Source: Solibacillus sp040274725 (GTDB taxonomy: Bacteria; Bacillota; Bacilli; Bacillales_A; Planococcaceae). Taken from it: a stretch of 64,000 nucleotides of DNA. Positions within the stretch are counted from its first letter, which is position 1; each line of letters begins with the position of its first letter. Location: contig JBEMAQ010000001.1 in assembly GCA_040274725.1 (NCBI GenBank), positions 531,367 to 595,366 of the forward strand. Direction: 5' to 3'. The notes beneath the pieces are model-generated. The model was not told the DNA's origin, made no database searches, and was given only the letters and a program-made list of their open reading frames with translations. The translations under genes and the position numbers were made by a program. This document shows positions 43,293-50,908 of this stretch, piece after piece.

Positions 43293-43682
43293 ATGATTCA
43301 ACAATTTATCGAACTAGGTCGTGGCTACGGAGATGTTTATGAGCTTTGTGAGCTAATCAACACAAATAAGCATCGCTTCCACCACGCGTTTATATTTACT
43401 GCTGAACACGAAGGTAAAAAAGTCGCTTCATTAGCTGTTGCCTTTAAGCCAACTGATGAAGGTAAATTTATGCCTATTTACATTTGCCGCGAAGGTATTC
43501 CTTATTCAGAAGACAAGCCTTCAAAGCGTATTGAATTATTCCGCGAAGTTGTAACAGCACTTGATAAGCAAGTAAATATTTTAGAACTGAAGCACTCTTC
43601 TATTTTTTCGGAAACAATTCAATATTATCAATACGCAATTGGGATTTTGCGCCTAAATCACTACATCCCACCAATGCAATAA
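43293..43682 (+). CDS. Conserved Bacillales protein of unknown function (DUF7147-like)
   Basis: This soluble 129-residue protein starts MIQQFIELGRGYGDVYELCE and has a strongly conserved-looking block PIYICREGIPYSEDKPSKRIELF followed by YYQYAIGILRLNHYIPPMQ at the very end. I recall close homologues near ylbG/ylbF in other Bacillaceae, sometimes mislabelled as methylthioribose kinase; no kinase motif is visible. ATG 43293 follows AAAGGA at a slightly long spacing; an ATG four codons earlier overlaps that site. Single gene on the plus strand. Confidence 0.6.
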   Translation: MIQQFIELGRGYGDVYELCELINTNKHRFHHAFIFTAEHEGKKVASLAVAFKPTDEGKFMPIYICREGIPYSEDKPSKRIELFREVVTALDKQVNILELKHSSIFSETIQYYQYAIGILRLNHYIPPMQ

Positions 43683-43693
43683 AGTAAAAAATA

Positions 43694-43772
43694 ATTTGTG
43701 GGGACTTAGAACAATTTTTGTTCAAATTCTATTATTGTATTTCACTAATAATAGGTATGTTTCCCCACAAAT
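43694..43772. ncRNA. Predicted three-helix structured element between converging genes
   Basis: An outer stem ATTTGTGGGGA/TCCCCACAAAT (43694-43704 with 43762-43772, 11 bp perfect) encloses two hairpins: GAACA/TGTTC (43709-43713 with 43719-43723) and TATTATT/AATAATA (43730-43736 with 43747-43753). AATAAT occurs directly at both outer edges. It could be a bidirectional terminator, a small palindromic insertion or an RNA; nothing shows transcription. Confidence 0.35.
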
Positions 43773-43804
43773 AATTGACACTTCATCATTTCCACACTTA
43801 CCTA

Positions 43805-44077
43805 CTAAAGCCCAATTTTATAATCATATTCCTTCGCTTTATCTGGCCTTGCATTTTCAAATTCCGTTTTTACATATGGGCGATAAGACGCCACAACATC
43901 CTTCACAAATGGCAGACGCTGAATTTTCGTTTGCAACGCGTCAATCTCATCTTGTTGGCAGTATAAAACGACATATTTTAGCTTTCTTGAAATATAGTGT
44001 ACATGACCATATTTCCTTAATGATTTGGCATGTTTTAGTTGATGTACGTATACAATCAGACCTTGTCGTGCGTTCAT
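43805..44077 (-). CDS. ylbG: YlbG-family protein (DUF2129)
   Basis: This 90-residue protein is the YlbG type: RQGLIVYVHQLKHAKSLRKYGHVHYISRKLKYVVLYC, then RLPFVKDVVASYRPYVKTEFEN. It is conserved in Bacilli next to ylbF or rsmD; its function is unknown. The ATG start follows GAGGGATCGAG. Here it is separated from ylbF by the glycerophosphodiesterase-like gene on the other strand. Confidence 0.85.
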   Translation of the reverse strand: MNARQGLIVYVHQLKHAKSLRKYGHVHYISRKLKYVVLYCQQDEIDALQTKIQRLPFVKDVVASYRPYVKTEFENARPDKAKEYDYKIGL

Positions 44078-44137
44078 CTCGATCCCTCATTTCTTGTTAA
44101 AAGCATACCAAATGTGCAATTTGATAGCAACAGAGTT

Positions 44138-44166
44138 TAGACAGTCGCCCTGATTTTCCGTATAAT
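44138..44166 (+). promoter_or_regulatory. Promoter of the GDPD-like gene
   Basis: TAGACA (44138-44143), 17-bp spacer, TATAAT (44161-44166), with a leader of about 90 nt before the start codon. Confidence 0.75.
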
Positions 44167-44263
44167 AAATGGGGATAGGGTGTCGACTGCGTTGTGCACA
44201 CACTCTAGCTTCTAACAGATCTAATTTACACATGAATTTTGTATAGTAAAGGGAGGACGAATT

Positions 44264-45169
44264 ATGGGAAAGAAGACAAAAATTGCTTTAGCGATCGCAG
44301 CAGCAAGTGCCGCAGCATGGGCGGGTACAAAAGCTGTGTCAAAGCCGCAAAAGCGTGAGAGTAAAGCTGTATTACAATCTACACGTCCAGTTATTTTCGC
44401 ACATCGCGGCGGGGCACAGTTAGCACCTGAGCATTCACTACTTGCATTTGAACAATCTGACCAATTAGGTGTCGATGGCTTTACTGTAAGCGTTCGCCTA
44501 ACAAAAGATGAAGAAATTATCGCCTTCCATGATGCAACAATTGACCGTACAACAGAGGGAACAGGCTTTGTAAAGGACAAAACATTAGACGAATTAAAAC
44601 AATTTAATATTGGTTATCATTTTACAGATTTATATGGCGCGGCTCCTTACCGCGAAGAAGGGCTTGAGGTTGTAACAGCGAAACAATTACTCGAAGCATT
44701 TCCAACAAAATTATTTATTTTATCGATTGAAGACAGCCCTGACACATACGAAGGTAGCTTAATGCCGTCGAAGCTTTGGCGCTTAATCGAAGAATTACAG
44801 GCACAGGACCGCGTCATTATATCGAGCCCATACAGTGAGCAAGCTGACCGCTTTAATTTATATGCGCACGGCTCTGTCGCACTCGGCGCTGGTGACCATG
44901 ACACAAAAAAGGTGATGGCAACATTTACAAGCCAGTTTGGTCACCTATTCAATCCAAAGGTGGACGTATTCCAAGTGCCACTAAAATCAGGTATGTTTAA
45001 CTTTGAATCACCTAAATTTGTGAAGTTTTTAGCAGATTTAAATATTCCGATTCTTTATACGGAGATTGATGATGCCGAAACATTCAATCGTCTTCTCGCA
45101 CAAAATGTACAAGGCATCATTACAAATCGACCCGACTTAGCGGAAGAGTTTTTAGAAAACGCATACTAA
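44264..45169 (+). CDS. Glycerophosphodiester phosphodiesterase-family protein with altered active site
   Basis: This 301-residue TIM-barrel GDPD-fold protein has a short N-terminal hydrophobic segment (residues 6-22: signal anchor or export signal). Active enzymes keep HRG...PEN...ExD...HD. Here H47-R-G is present, E56 is followed by H not N, the metal-binding ExD after the second strand is replaced by T74-V-S76, and H89-D90 is kept. Two metal ligands are thus missing and activity is doubtful. Downstream FILSIEDS also departs from the usual IEiK. It interrupts the ylbG-ylbF pair on the opposite strand, with its own promoter and terminator. Confidence 0.8.
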   Translation: MGKKTKIALAIAAASAAAWAGTKAVSKPQKRESKAVLQSTRPVIFAHRGGAQLAPEHSLLAFEQSDQLGVDGFTVSVRLTKDEEIIAFHDATIDRTTEGTGFVKDKTLDELKQFNIGYHFTDLYGAAPYREEGLEVVTAKQLLEAFPTKLFILSIEDSPDTYEGSLMPSKLWRLIEELQAQDRVIISSPYSEQADRFNLYAHGSVALGAGDHDTKKVMATFTSQFGHLFNPKVDVFQVPLKSGMFNFESPKFVKFLADLNIPILYTEIDDAETFNRLLAQNVQGIITNRPDLAEEFLENAY

Positions 45170-45171
45170 AA

Positions 45172-45211
45172 CGAAAAAGCACTTATCCACAGGGAATAAG
45201 TGCTTTTTTCG
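45172..45211. terminator. Terminator shared by the GDPD-like gene and ylbF
   Basis: GCACTTAT and ATAAGTGC with flanking A and T runs form a hairpin between the two converging stop codons; usable on both strands. Confidence 0.88.
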
Positions 45212-45658
45212 TTATGCTGAACAAGAACATCCGCCACCCGTACCGCAGCCTGTGCCGCATGAACTAGCGCTCGCAAAAAATGGATTACTGACAGGTACTT
45301 TCACTGCTTCTGATACAGAGCGTCCGACAAGTAAGCTGACTTCATCAAGTAAATCTTGATAATCATTTTCTGCAAATTTCAGCGCCGCCACTTGCTCATT
45401 TAAATCAAGCGCACGTTTTGCCGCGCGAATATCCTTCATAATTGTATGATAATCTGGATGATATTTACCGAAGCGTTGTACATCCTCGTATTGATCCTTT
45501 AGTCGTTGAAAGGCTGTAATTTGCTGTGCTAGCTCACGGTCCTCATAAACGGACTTGTATGCCGCGCGTAGTCTTTCTGCTTGCTCAGAAGAAAGAATCA
45601 TAGCATTTAATACATCGACCTCATCTAAAATCATTGCCCACTCAGAAGTCATAAACAT
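45212..45658 (-). CDS. ylbF: YlbF (RicF), subunit of the RNase Y-specificity complex
   Basis: This 148-residue helical protein has the Com_YlbF fold (AYKSVYEDRELAQQITAFQRLKDQYEDVQRFGKYHPDY) and a cysteine-rich tail CGTGCGTGGGCSC. In B. subtilis YlbF, YmcA and YaaT form a complex that steers RNase Y mRNA processing and influences competence, biofilm and sporulation; the C-terminal cysteines help bind [4Fe-4S] clusters. The tail here keeps four cysteines. ATG 45658 follows GGAGGA; an ATG two codons later is also possible. Confidence 0.92.
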   Translation of the reverse strand: MFMTSEWAMILDEVDVLNAMILSSEQAERLRAAYKSVYEDRELAQQITAFQRLKDQYEDVQRFGKYHPDYHTIMKDIRAAKRALDLNEQVAALKFAENDYQDLLDEVSLLVGRSVSEAVKVPVSNPFFASASSCGTGCGTGGGCSCSA

Positions 45659-45715
45659 GATGCATTCCTCCAATCTTCCTCCATCATAACAGAATTAAAC
45701 GAAGAAAAAAACTAC

Positions 45716-47191
45716 TTACCGTTTCCCTTCATCGACTAACTGCGCTAAATATTCCTGCACACATTCATGATCAGAAAATGTAATTGTCTTGCCATTTGCT
45801 GTTTGTGTTCGTTCATGCCCCTTCCCTATAATCGCCACGATATCCTGTACTTGTGCTTGCCGAATCGCACGCTCAATTGCTCGCTTGCGGTCTAGCTCCA
45901 CCTCAAATGCTTGATTGAGTAAAAATCCTTCTGTAATTTGCTCATTAATGACCATTGGTGATTCACTGCGCGGATTGTCCGTCGTCAAATAAATATAATC
46001 CGCATACGTAGAAGCCGCGAGCCCCATTTGCGCACGTTTTGCTACATCACGCTCACCGCCACAACTAAATACGACAATGAGTTGGCCATATTTTTGCTTA
46101 TGTAGCGTTTGTAGTACAACACGCATTGCCTCTGCCGTATGCGCATAATCAATGACAATATCAATCCCTAAATTATTTTTCACATAGTCCATTCTTCCGA
46201 TAGGTGGCGCGAGCACGGTAGTTGCCCCACATATTTCTTCAAATGAATAGCCAAGCGCAAACACGACTGTTGCTGCTGCTAACGCATTCATCACTTGAAA
46301 CTCACCACTGACCGGCAACGTCAGCACATACTGTTCCTCCCGCAATTGAATACAGCCGTCCGTATGACGAATACCTTCATTTAATACTTGCCACTGTACA
46401 TCAACGTGATTGCCCGTGCCGAACGAGAGCTTTTTCTTTTTAGTGGACACACCAACTGTTCGGCAAAATATGTCGTCCCCATTTAAAATCACCATATCGC
46501 TCAGCGTAAGTAGCTGCTGCTTTGCTAGCTTATATTGTTCAAACGTACCGTGATCCTCAATATGGTCCTCTGCTAAGTTTAAATAAACCCCTATATCTAT
46601 ATGACAATAATCAAGCCGGTGCGTTGCTAATCCCATTGAAGAAGCTTCTAACACAACATAATCTATTTGCTGATACACCGCCCATTTTAGAATCGTTTGC
46701 AGCTGCTTTGCCTGTAGTGTTGTTAATGATTCTGCATAAAACTCCGTGTACTCTCCTTGAACAAAAACACCATTCGTACCGATGACCATTACCCTTTTGC
46801 CTAACTTTTGCAAAAGCTGGCCGATAAAATGTGTGACTGTTGTTTTTCCATTTGTTCCTGTCACCGCAATGATCTGCAGTGCCTCTGACGGGAATCCTTG
46901 CAGTTTCGCACTCGCATAGGCTAAAAATTTTGCCGTACTCGGCACCCAAATCACAGGAACATCGACTGTGAGCGAATCAAATAATAGTTCATCTTGCACA
47001 ACAATCGCACATGCGCCAAGCCTGAGTGCCTGTTCAATATACGCGCGCCCATCCACTTTTTTCCCCTGCCTTGCAATAAAGAGATCTCCTTTTTGAAGCA
47101 CACGCGTATCATCCTCTACCCGCAAAACCTCTCCACGAATCGAACCTTTCACCGTACAAGGCCATTCCTTTAAAAGCTCCGATAATTGCAT
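45716..47191 (-). CDS. murE: MurE-type UDP-MurNAc-tripeptide synthetase (diaminopimelate-type motifs)
   Basis: MurE adds the third amino acid to UDP-MurNAc-L-Ala-D-Glu. The 491 residues show VTGTNGKTT (110-118), VVLEASSMGLATHRLD, HGTFEQYKLAK with the lysine that is carbamylated, IDYAHTAEAM, the substrate motif D405-N-P-R and GKGHE (about 456-460). DNPR plus GKGHE is the meso-diaminopimelate signature of E. coli-type MurE; L-lysine ligases differ at R. It lies alone, about 22 kb from the division cluster that lacks murE. ATG 47191 follows GAGGAGAGG. A CATATAGT box lies just upstream. Confidence 0.9.
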   Translation of the reverse strand: MQLSELLKEWPCTVKGSIRGEVLRVEDDTRVLQKGDLFIARQGKKVDGRAYIEQALRLGACAIVVQDELLFDSLTVDVPVIWVPSTAKFLAYASAKLQGFPSEALQIIAVTGTNGKTTVTHFIGQLLQKLGKRVMVIGTNGVFVQGEYTEFYAESLTTLQAKQLQTILKWAVYQQIDYVVLEASSMGLATHRLDYCHIDIGVYLNLAEDHIEDHGTFEQYKLAKQQLLTLSDMVILNGDDIFCRTVGVSTKKKKLSFGTGNHVDVQWQVLNEGIRHTDGCIQLREEQYVLTLPVSGEFQVMNALAAATVVFALGYSFEEICGATTVLAPPIGRMDYVKNNLGIDIVIDYAHTAEAMRVVLQTLHKQKYGQLIVVFSCGGERDVAKRAQMGLAASTYADYIYLTTDNPRSESPMVINEQITEGFLLNQAFEVELDRKRAIERAIRQAQVQDIVAIIGKGHERTQTANGKTITFSDHECVQEYLAQLVDEGKR

Positions 47192-47697
47192 AGCACCTCT
47201 CCTCACTCTACTATATGAGAAAAGCCCAATTTCGCTACAAAAAAGCTTGCCTGAAAGTGATTACAGACAATTCTTTTTACCAAAAGCAATCACCGTTCCA
47301 TAAAATATAACTAACGCTATAAAATATGACATAATTATACAATTTTATTTTTCTTCTCATCTAAGAATATAGATATCGAAGCAGCCGATCATGAGAGGGG
47401 AACGGCCGCTATCATCACTCAGCTAAATGCAAAAGAAGCTTCTACTAGCAAATCCTGCTATTCAATAAATCGCTACGTTCTCCCTTGATATTCTCCAAAT
47501 ACTAAGCAATTACTAAACGCAATTAAATCACCAGCAAATAAATTACTTCCAAATCCATAAAGGTCCCTGTAATTTTTGTCTAATCCGCTCCCTTAAGCCA
47601 ACGTTGACACAATGTTGTCATTGAAAGAAATGGGAAAATGTTCTATTATTAGTATGGAGCGTATACTTATGTACGATTTGCTAAAGGAGGATAAAAT
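47192..47697. other. 506-bp divergent intergenic region (murE / YugN-like gene)
   Basis: No coding frame of note. On the plus side it holds the YugN-like promoter and a palindrome; next to murE it holds CATATAGTAG (minus strand, 47208-47217). The central 300 bp show no clear signal. Confidence 0.5.
47605..47649 (+). promoter_or_regulatory. Promoter and upstream palindrome of the YugN-like gene
   Basis: TTGAAA (47621-47626), 17-bp spacer, TATTAT (47644-47649). TGACACAATGTTGTCA (47605-47620), a TGACA-N6-TGTCA palindrome, ends directly at the -35. Confidence 0.6.
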
Positions 47698-48054
47698 ATG
47701 TATTTCGAGAACACTCAGCTTGAAGATGTAAAAGTTAATCAAGAAGTTTTAACTGCCGTTATGGCGAAGTTTGGTTTAGAATGTCATGGCGCATGGGACT
47801 ATGATCGTATGGCATTTGACCGCTGCTATGATGTAAAAGAAGGCCGTTTTTACTTGCGCGTATTTTGCAATGCCGTATCTGGAGATGTCGGCGCACATGA
47901 CGCTACATTAAATATCTTAAAACCTGTAATTGGAAAATACTACTATCCACACGGTGTAGAATACACAAACGAAGTATTCCCACAGCACCTTATGAAAGAA
48001 TGCGAAACAGTTTTAGCAAAAGTACGTAAAGAGCTTACAGAGTACGGAATTTAA
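47698..48054 (+). CDS. YugN-like family protein
   Basis: This 118-residue soluble protein fits the YugN-like family (MYFENTQLEDVKVNQEVLTAVMAKFGLECHGAWDYDRMAFDRC, then VGAHDATLNILKPVIGKYYYPHGVEY). Function unknown. In B. subtilis a member (ylbA) lies next to ctaG, matching this location beside the cta genes. It starts at ATG 47698 behind AAAGGAGG. Its final region faces the ctaM gene across two hairpins. Confidence 0.8.
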   Translation: MYFENTQLEDVKVNQEVLTAVMAKFGLECHGAWDYDRMAFDRCYDVKEGRFYLRVFCNAVSGDVGAHDATLNILKPVIGKYYYPHGVEYTNEVFPQHLMKECETVLAKVRKELTEYGI

Positions 48055-48064
48055 TCGCATTCAA

Positions 48065-48097
48065 AAGGGCATGTCAGCTTTATGTTGACATGCCCTT
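48065..48097 (+). terminator. Terminator of the YugN-like gene
   Basis: AAGGGCATGTCA pairs perfectly with TGACATGCCCTT (12 bp, 9-nt loop). The T tract is short on the plus strand. Confidence 0.7.
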
Positions 48098-48111
48098 ATC
48101 TATTCCTCTAT

Positions 48112-48141
48112 AAAAAGCACACTTCATTTCAAAAGTGTGCT
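48112..48141 (-). terminator. Terminator of ctaG-ctaM
   Basis: AGCACACTT (48116-48124) pairs with AAGTGTGCT (48133-48141), followed by TTTTTATAG on the minus strand. Confidence 0.75.
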
Positions 48142-48147
48142 CTTCCA

Positions 48148-48609
48148 TTAAAACCCTAAAATCGCCTTAAATACAGACGTTGTTTCGCCGCCTTCATAAA
48201 TTACGTAAAGCAGCATATAAACCATTACACCTGTAATCGCTACAAAAAACCAAATAATACTTGTAATAGGTCCAATACGACGGTGAAGTTTCATGTTATT
48301 TTTGAAGCCTGAGAATAAGCTCGTTAGTCCAAATACTGCACCACTTGTTGCAAGTGTAATATGGAAAATTAAAAAGAATGTATAGTAGCCTTTCAATTCA
48401 TCCGGTCCGCCGAATGCTGTATTGCCGATAAATACTGTACGTGATGCATAAATGATGAAGAAAATAAGCGCAGATACACCTGCAGCAAACATCACCTTTT
48501 TATGTGCCTCTACTTTTCGCTTGTAAATCAATCCCCAACCAATCGCAACTAATACCGCGCTAATGACGATAAAAGCTGTACTAATTGTAGGTAAAATTGG
48601 TACACCCAT
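48148..48609 (-). CDS. ctaM: DUF420 membrane protein (CtaM/YozB-like)
   Basis: This 153-residue protein has four or five membrane helices and the DUF420 histidines (YKRKVEAHKKVMF; FHITLATSGAVFG; HRRIG). Proteins of this family (CtaM in Staphylococcus aureus, YozB in Bacillus) are needed for maturation of heme-copper oxidases, perhaps in copper or heme insertion. It lies 28 bp after ctaG, in the oxidase locus, which supports this role. ATG follows AGGAG. Confidence 0.85.
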   Translation of the reverse strand: MGVPILPTISTAFIVISAVLVAIGWGLIYKRKVEAHKKVMFAAGVSALIFFIIYASRTVFIGNTAFGGPDELKGYYTFFLIFHITLATSGAVFGLTSLFSGFKNNMKLHRRIGPITSIIWFFVAITGVMVYMLLYVIYEGGETTSVFKAILGF

Positions 48610-48637
48610 GATAAAAAACTCCTATCTTTCGTTAAAT

Positions 48638-49549
48638 TCAATACTGTATTCGATTTTGGAACTCTTGTAATTCTCGTGCTGTAATTTCCTCTGGGTTTTT
48701 GCGCTCCGTATTCCACCACTCACGGAATACTTTGTATAAAATGACACCAAAAATAATCTCTTGGATAATTTTCATTAATACGCCGCCGACCTGCTGATCT
48801 GAAACAAGGTTCATACTAGAAAATAACTCAGGACCCGCGAGTGCTAGGCCAGATAATGTCATCGCTGGCACACAAAGCTCCATCGCTCTCAGCCACATAT
48901 CCGGGTCACTATATGTACTATACATTGGACTTGGCGCGAAAATAATTAACGCACATGCTGGCGTAATCAGCACCGCATTCGATGCGATATAGGCAAGCTT
49001 ACTAATATTTTTCATTTGACGCTGGCCTTCTATTTTGTTCAGAAGCGGCCAGTACATTAACATCGCCGAAACAAATAATACTACCGTGACAAGTAAATGT
49101 AGTAGCTCATTTAGCTTCACTGCATCAAATATGAGCGGTAAATGGTACACGGAAAACAGCCCTGTAAATAAGAAAATTGCAAATACTGGTTGCGTGAAAA
49201 AACGTAAAAGCTGGCGAATAACCGGCGCCTCTACAACGACTTTCCAAACCCACCACGGCACACCTTTAATAATAAAAATCGGTACAAGTAGCAACAGTAG
49301 CGCCATTTGTGTCATATGCATTGTAAACATAATGTGCCCAAGCAAGTCAACTGGCGAGCCCTTTACAATATAAAAAATGATCATACCAAGCACAAAGTAA
49401 ACGGCTTCACCTGTTTTTAGTGGCTCACTTATTTTAAAGGCACTTCTCCATCTGACTGTTACTAAAAAATACAATCCTGTAATCCCTACAATAAGCCCGA
49501 GTAAATACGGACTCCACAACGCTTGAAATCCAAATACACTTATCGGCAT
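48638..49549 (-). CDS. ctaG: CtaG cytochrome c oxidase assembly factor
   Basis: This 303-residue protein has about seven membrane helices. It shows LLGHIMFTMHMTQMALLLLLVPIFIIKGVPWW and the later SVYHLPLIFDAV and LLHLLVTVVLFVSA histidine motifs of the caa3-type CtaG family, unrelated to the Cox11-type CtaG. It delivers copper or aids assembly of the CuB site in caa3 oxidase. The start is behind AAAGGAG. A 388-bp gap with repeat copy 2 and the ctaF terminator separates it from ctaF, so it has its own promoter or depends on read-through. Confidence 0.9.
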   Translation of the reverse strand: MPISVFGFQALWSPYLLGLIVGITGLYFLVTVRWRSAFKISEPLKTGEAVYFVLGMIIFYIVKGSPVDLLGHIMFTMHMTQMALLLLLVPIFIIKGVPWWVWKVVVEAPVIRQLLRFFTQPVFAIFLFTGLFSVYHLPLIFDAVKLNELLHLLVTVVLFVSAMLMYWPLLNKIEGQRQMKNISKLAYIASNAVLITPACALIIFAPSPMYSTYSDPDMWLRAMELCVPAMTLSGLALAGPELFSSMNLVSDQQVGGVLMKIIQEIIFGVILYKVFREWWNTERKNPEEITARELQEFQNRIQY

Positions 49550-49682
49550 ACAACCATGCTCCTTTAAACATCAGTATCTTCATTATAAGTTTCATATCTT
49601 AGAACATCAATGAACGAACTATGACATTTAGCAATATTAAATATATAAATTAAATACTTGTTTAGATTGAAATTTATGGAAT

Positions 49683-49863
49683 GAAAGCGCTAAAGTGCCT
49701 GTTCAGCCCCGAGTGGACATAAACGCCACATCCATGTGACATGTCCACAATGACTCACATCGTGTGAGCCCCAGCTGCTTTCGAGCCCGAAGTGAAAGTG
49801 CGCTCTCCAACTTTTACCCGAGGGATCGAAGCGACCTCGAGGGGCTGGCGCTTTAGCCTAGAC
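49683..49863. repeat. Structured intergenic repeat, copy 2 (with nested insertion)
   Basis: This element matches copy 1 (40460-40582) at both ends and in the middle, but is 181 bp long because about 60 bp replace the short ACAAGCGCTGGAAA segment. The extra part has its own inverted repeats: GTGGACAT/ATGTCCAC and CTCACA/TGTGAG. Even the sequence after the element (TTATACTTTCT and A run into the terminator) resembles copy 1. It sits between ctaG and ctaF. Confidence 0.85.
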
Positions 49864-49897
49864 ATTAAAATGCCAAATTTTATACTTTCTGATATGT

Positions 49898-49933
49898 AAA
49901 AAAAGCATCTCCGACTAAGCCAGAGATGCTTTT
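49898..49933 (-). terminator. Terminator of ctaCDEF
   Basis: GCATCTC (49905-49911) pairs with GAGATGC (49923-49929), with A/T extension; seven T follow on the minus strand. Confidence 0.85.
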
Positions 49934-49937
49934 CGTG

Positions 49938-50282
49938 TTACCACCAAACAATCGTGTTGAACGCGATGAAGAATGTGAAGGCGATAAAGCCGCCGCCCCA
50001 TGTGAAGAACTGGATAACACCGTTAAAGTGCATATCTTTGTCTTCTAAGTGCATGAACGCGTAAAGTTGCAACACAACTTGAATACCTGCAAGTAGCAGG
50101 ATGAATGGTGCAATAAATGCTGGTGCAAAACCTGCAAGTACCGTAGAAAATGCAATTAATGTTAAGAAAATCATAATCGCAAAATTTACTGCTTGCTTCT
50201 TCATATGAACACGGCTGTGCTCACGGTCGTACTCGTATTGCGCTTGTGTTCGTACTTCATAATGAGTATCATGTGCTGACAT
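49938..50282 (-). CDS. ctaF: Cytochrome c oxidase subunit IVB
   Basis: This 114-residue protein has three membrane helices (about residues 28-45, 50-75 and 86-108) and the subunit IV pattern VNFAIMIFLTLIAFSTV and YAFMHLEDKDMHFNGVIQFFTWG. It is a small accessory subunit of caa3 oxidase. ATG 50282 shares its A with the ctaE stop (TAATG); the longer frame from 50351 lies within ctaE. Confidence 0.93.
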   Translation of the reverse strand: MSAHDTHYEVRTQAQYEYDREHSRVHMKKQAVNFAIMIFLTLIAFSTVLAGFAPAFIAPFILLLAGIQVVLQLYAFMHLEDKDMHFNGVIQFFTWGGGFIAFTFFIAFNTIVWW

Positions 50283-50908
50283 TATCCTAACACTCCCATC
50301 AAGTAGACTACCGTGAAGATGAATACCCATACAACGTCGATGAAGTGCCAATAGATTGAAGCAGCAAAGTACTTCGGCGCGTTATATAGGTTTAACCCAC
50401 GGCTTTGGTTTCGTACGATTAAACATGTAATCCATACTAAACCAATTATTACGTGCAGTCCGTGTGTTCCAACGAGTGTAAAGAACGCACTCGAGAACGC
50501 GGATTGCGTATAACCAAAGCCCATGTGTACATAGTGATAGAACTCATAAATTTCTAAAGCCAAGAAGCCAAGACCTAAAAGAACCGTAATCCCCATCCAC
50601 GTTTGTACGCCTTTGAAGTTAAAGTTCTTCATATGATACATCGCATAAACCGATGTTAATGACGATGTTAACAGTAACATTGTCATAAAGAATGCTAGTG
50701 GAAGCTCATACAATGTTTGTGTAGAGTATTCCATTCCAGCTGGTCCTTTATTTTTAAGCGCGATATATGTAGCGAATACACTCGCGAATAAAACGGTATC
50801 AGATGCAAGGAAAATCCAAATCCCGACTAGCTTGTTTTTCCCCTCCATCGTTGCTTGCTCAGGGTGTTTCGGCCAAGTTTGTGGAGTGAATTTTTGATTA
50901 ATATCCAT
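50282..50908 (-). CDS. ctaE: Cytochrome c oxidase subunit III
   Basis: This 208-residue protein has five membrane helices of the short bacterial subunit III type, with KNKLVGIWIFLASDTVLFASVF, THGLHVIIGLVWI and ASIYWHFIDVVWVFIFTVVY. It stabilises the proton-pumping core. It is translationally coupled on both sides by TAATG overlaps with ctaD and ctaF. Confidence 0.96.
   Translation of the reverse strand: MDINQKFTPQTWPKHPEQATMEGKNKLVGIWIFLASDTVLFASVFATYIALKNKGPAGMEYSTQTLYELPLAFFMTMLLLTSSLTSVYAMYHMKNFNFKGVQTWMGITVLLGLGFLALEIYEFYHYVHMGFGYTQSAFSSAFFTLVGTHGLHVIIGLVWITCLIVRNQSRGLNLYNAPKYFAASIYWHFIDVVWVFIFTVVYLMGVLG

Noticed and set aside
43696..44100. A 134-residue plus-strand frame overlapping ylbG
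   Set aside because: It begins inside the three-helix element and runs antisense to ylbG, which has a clear family pattern and start.
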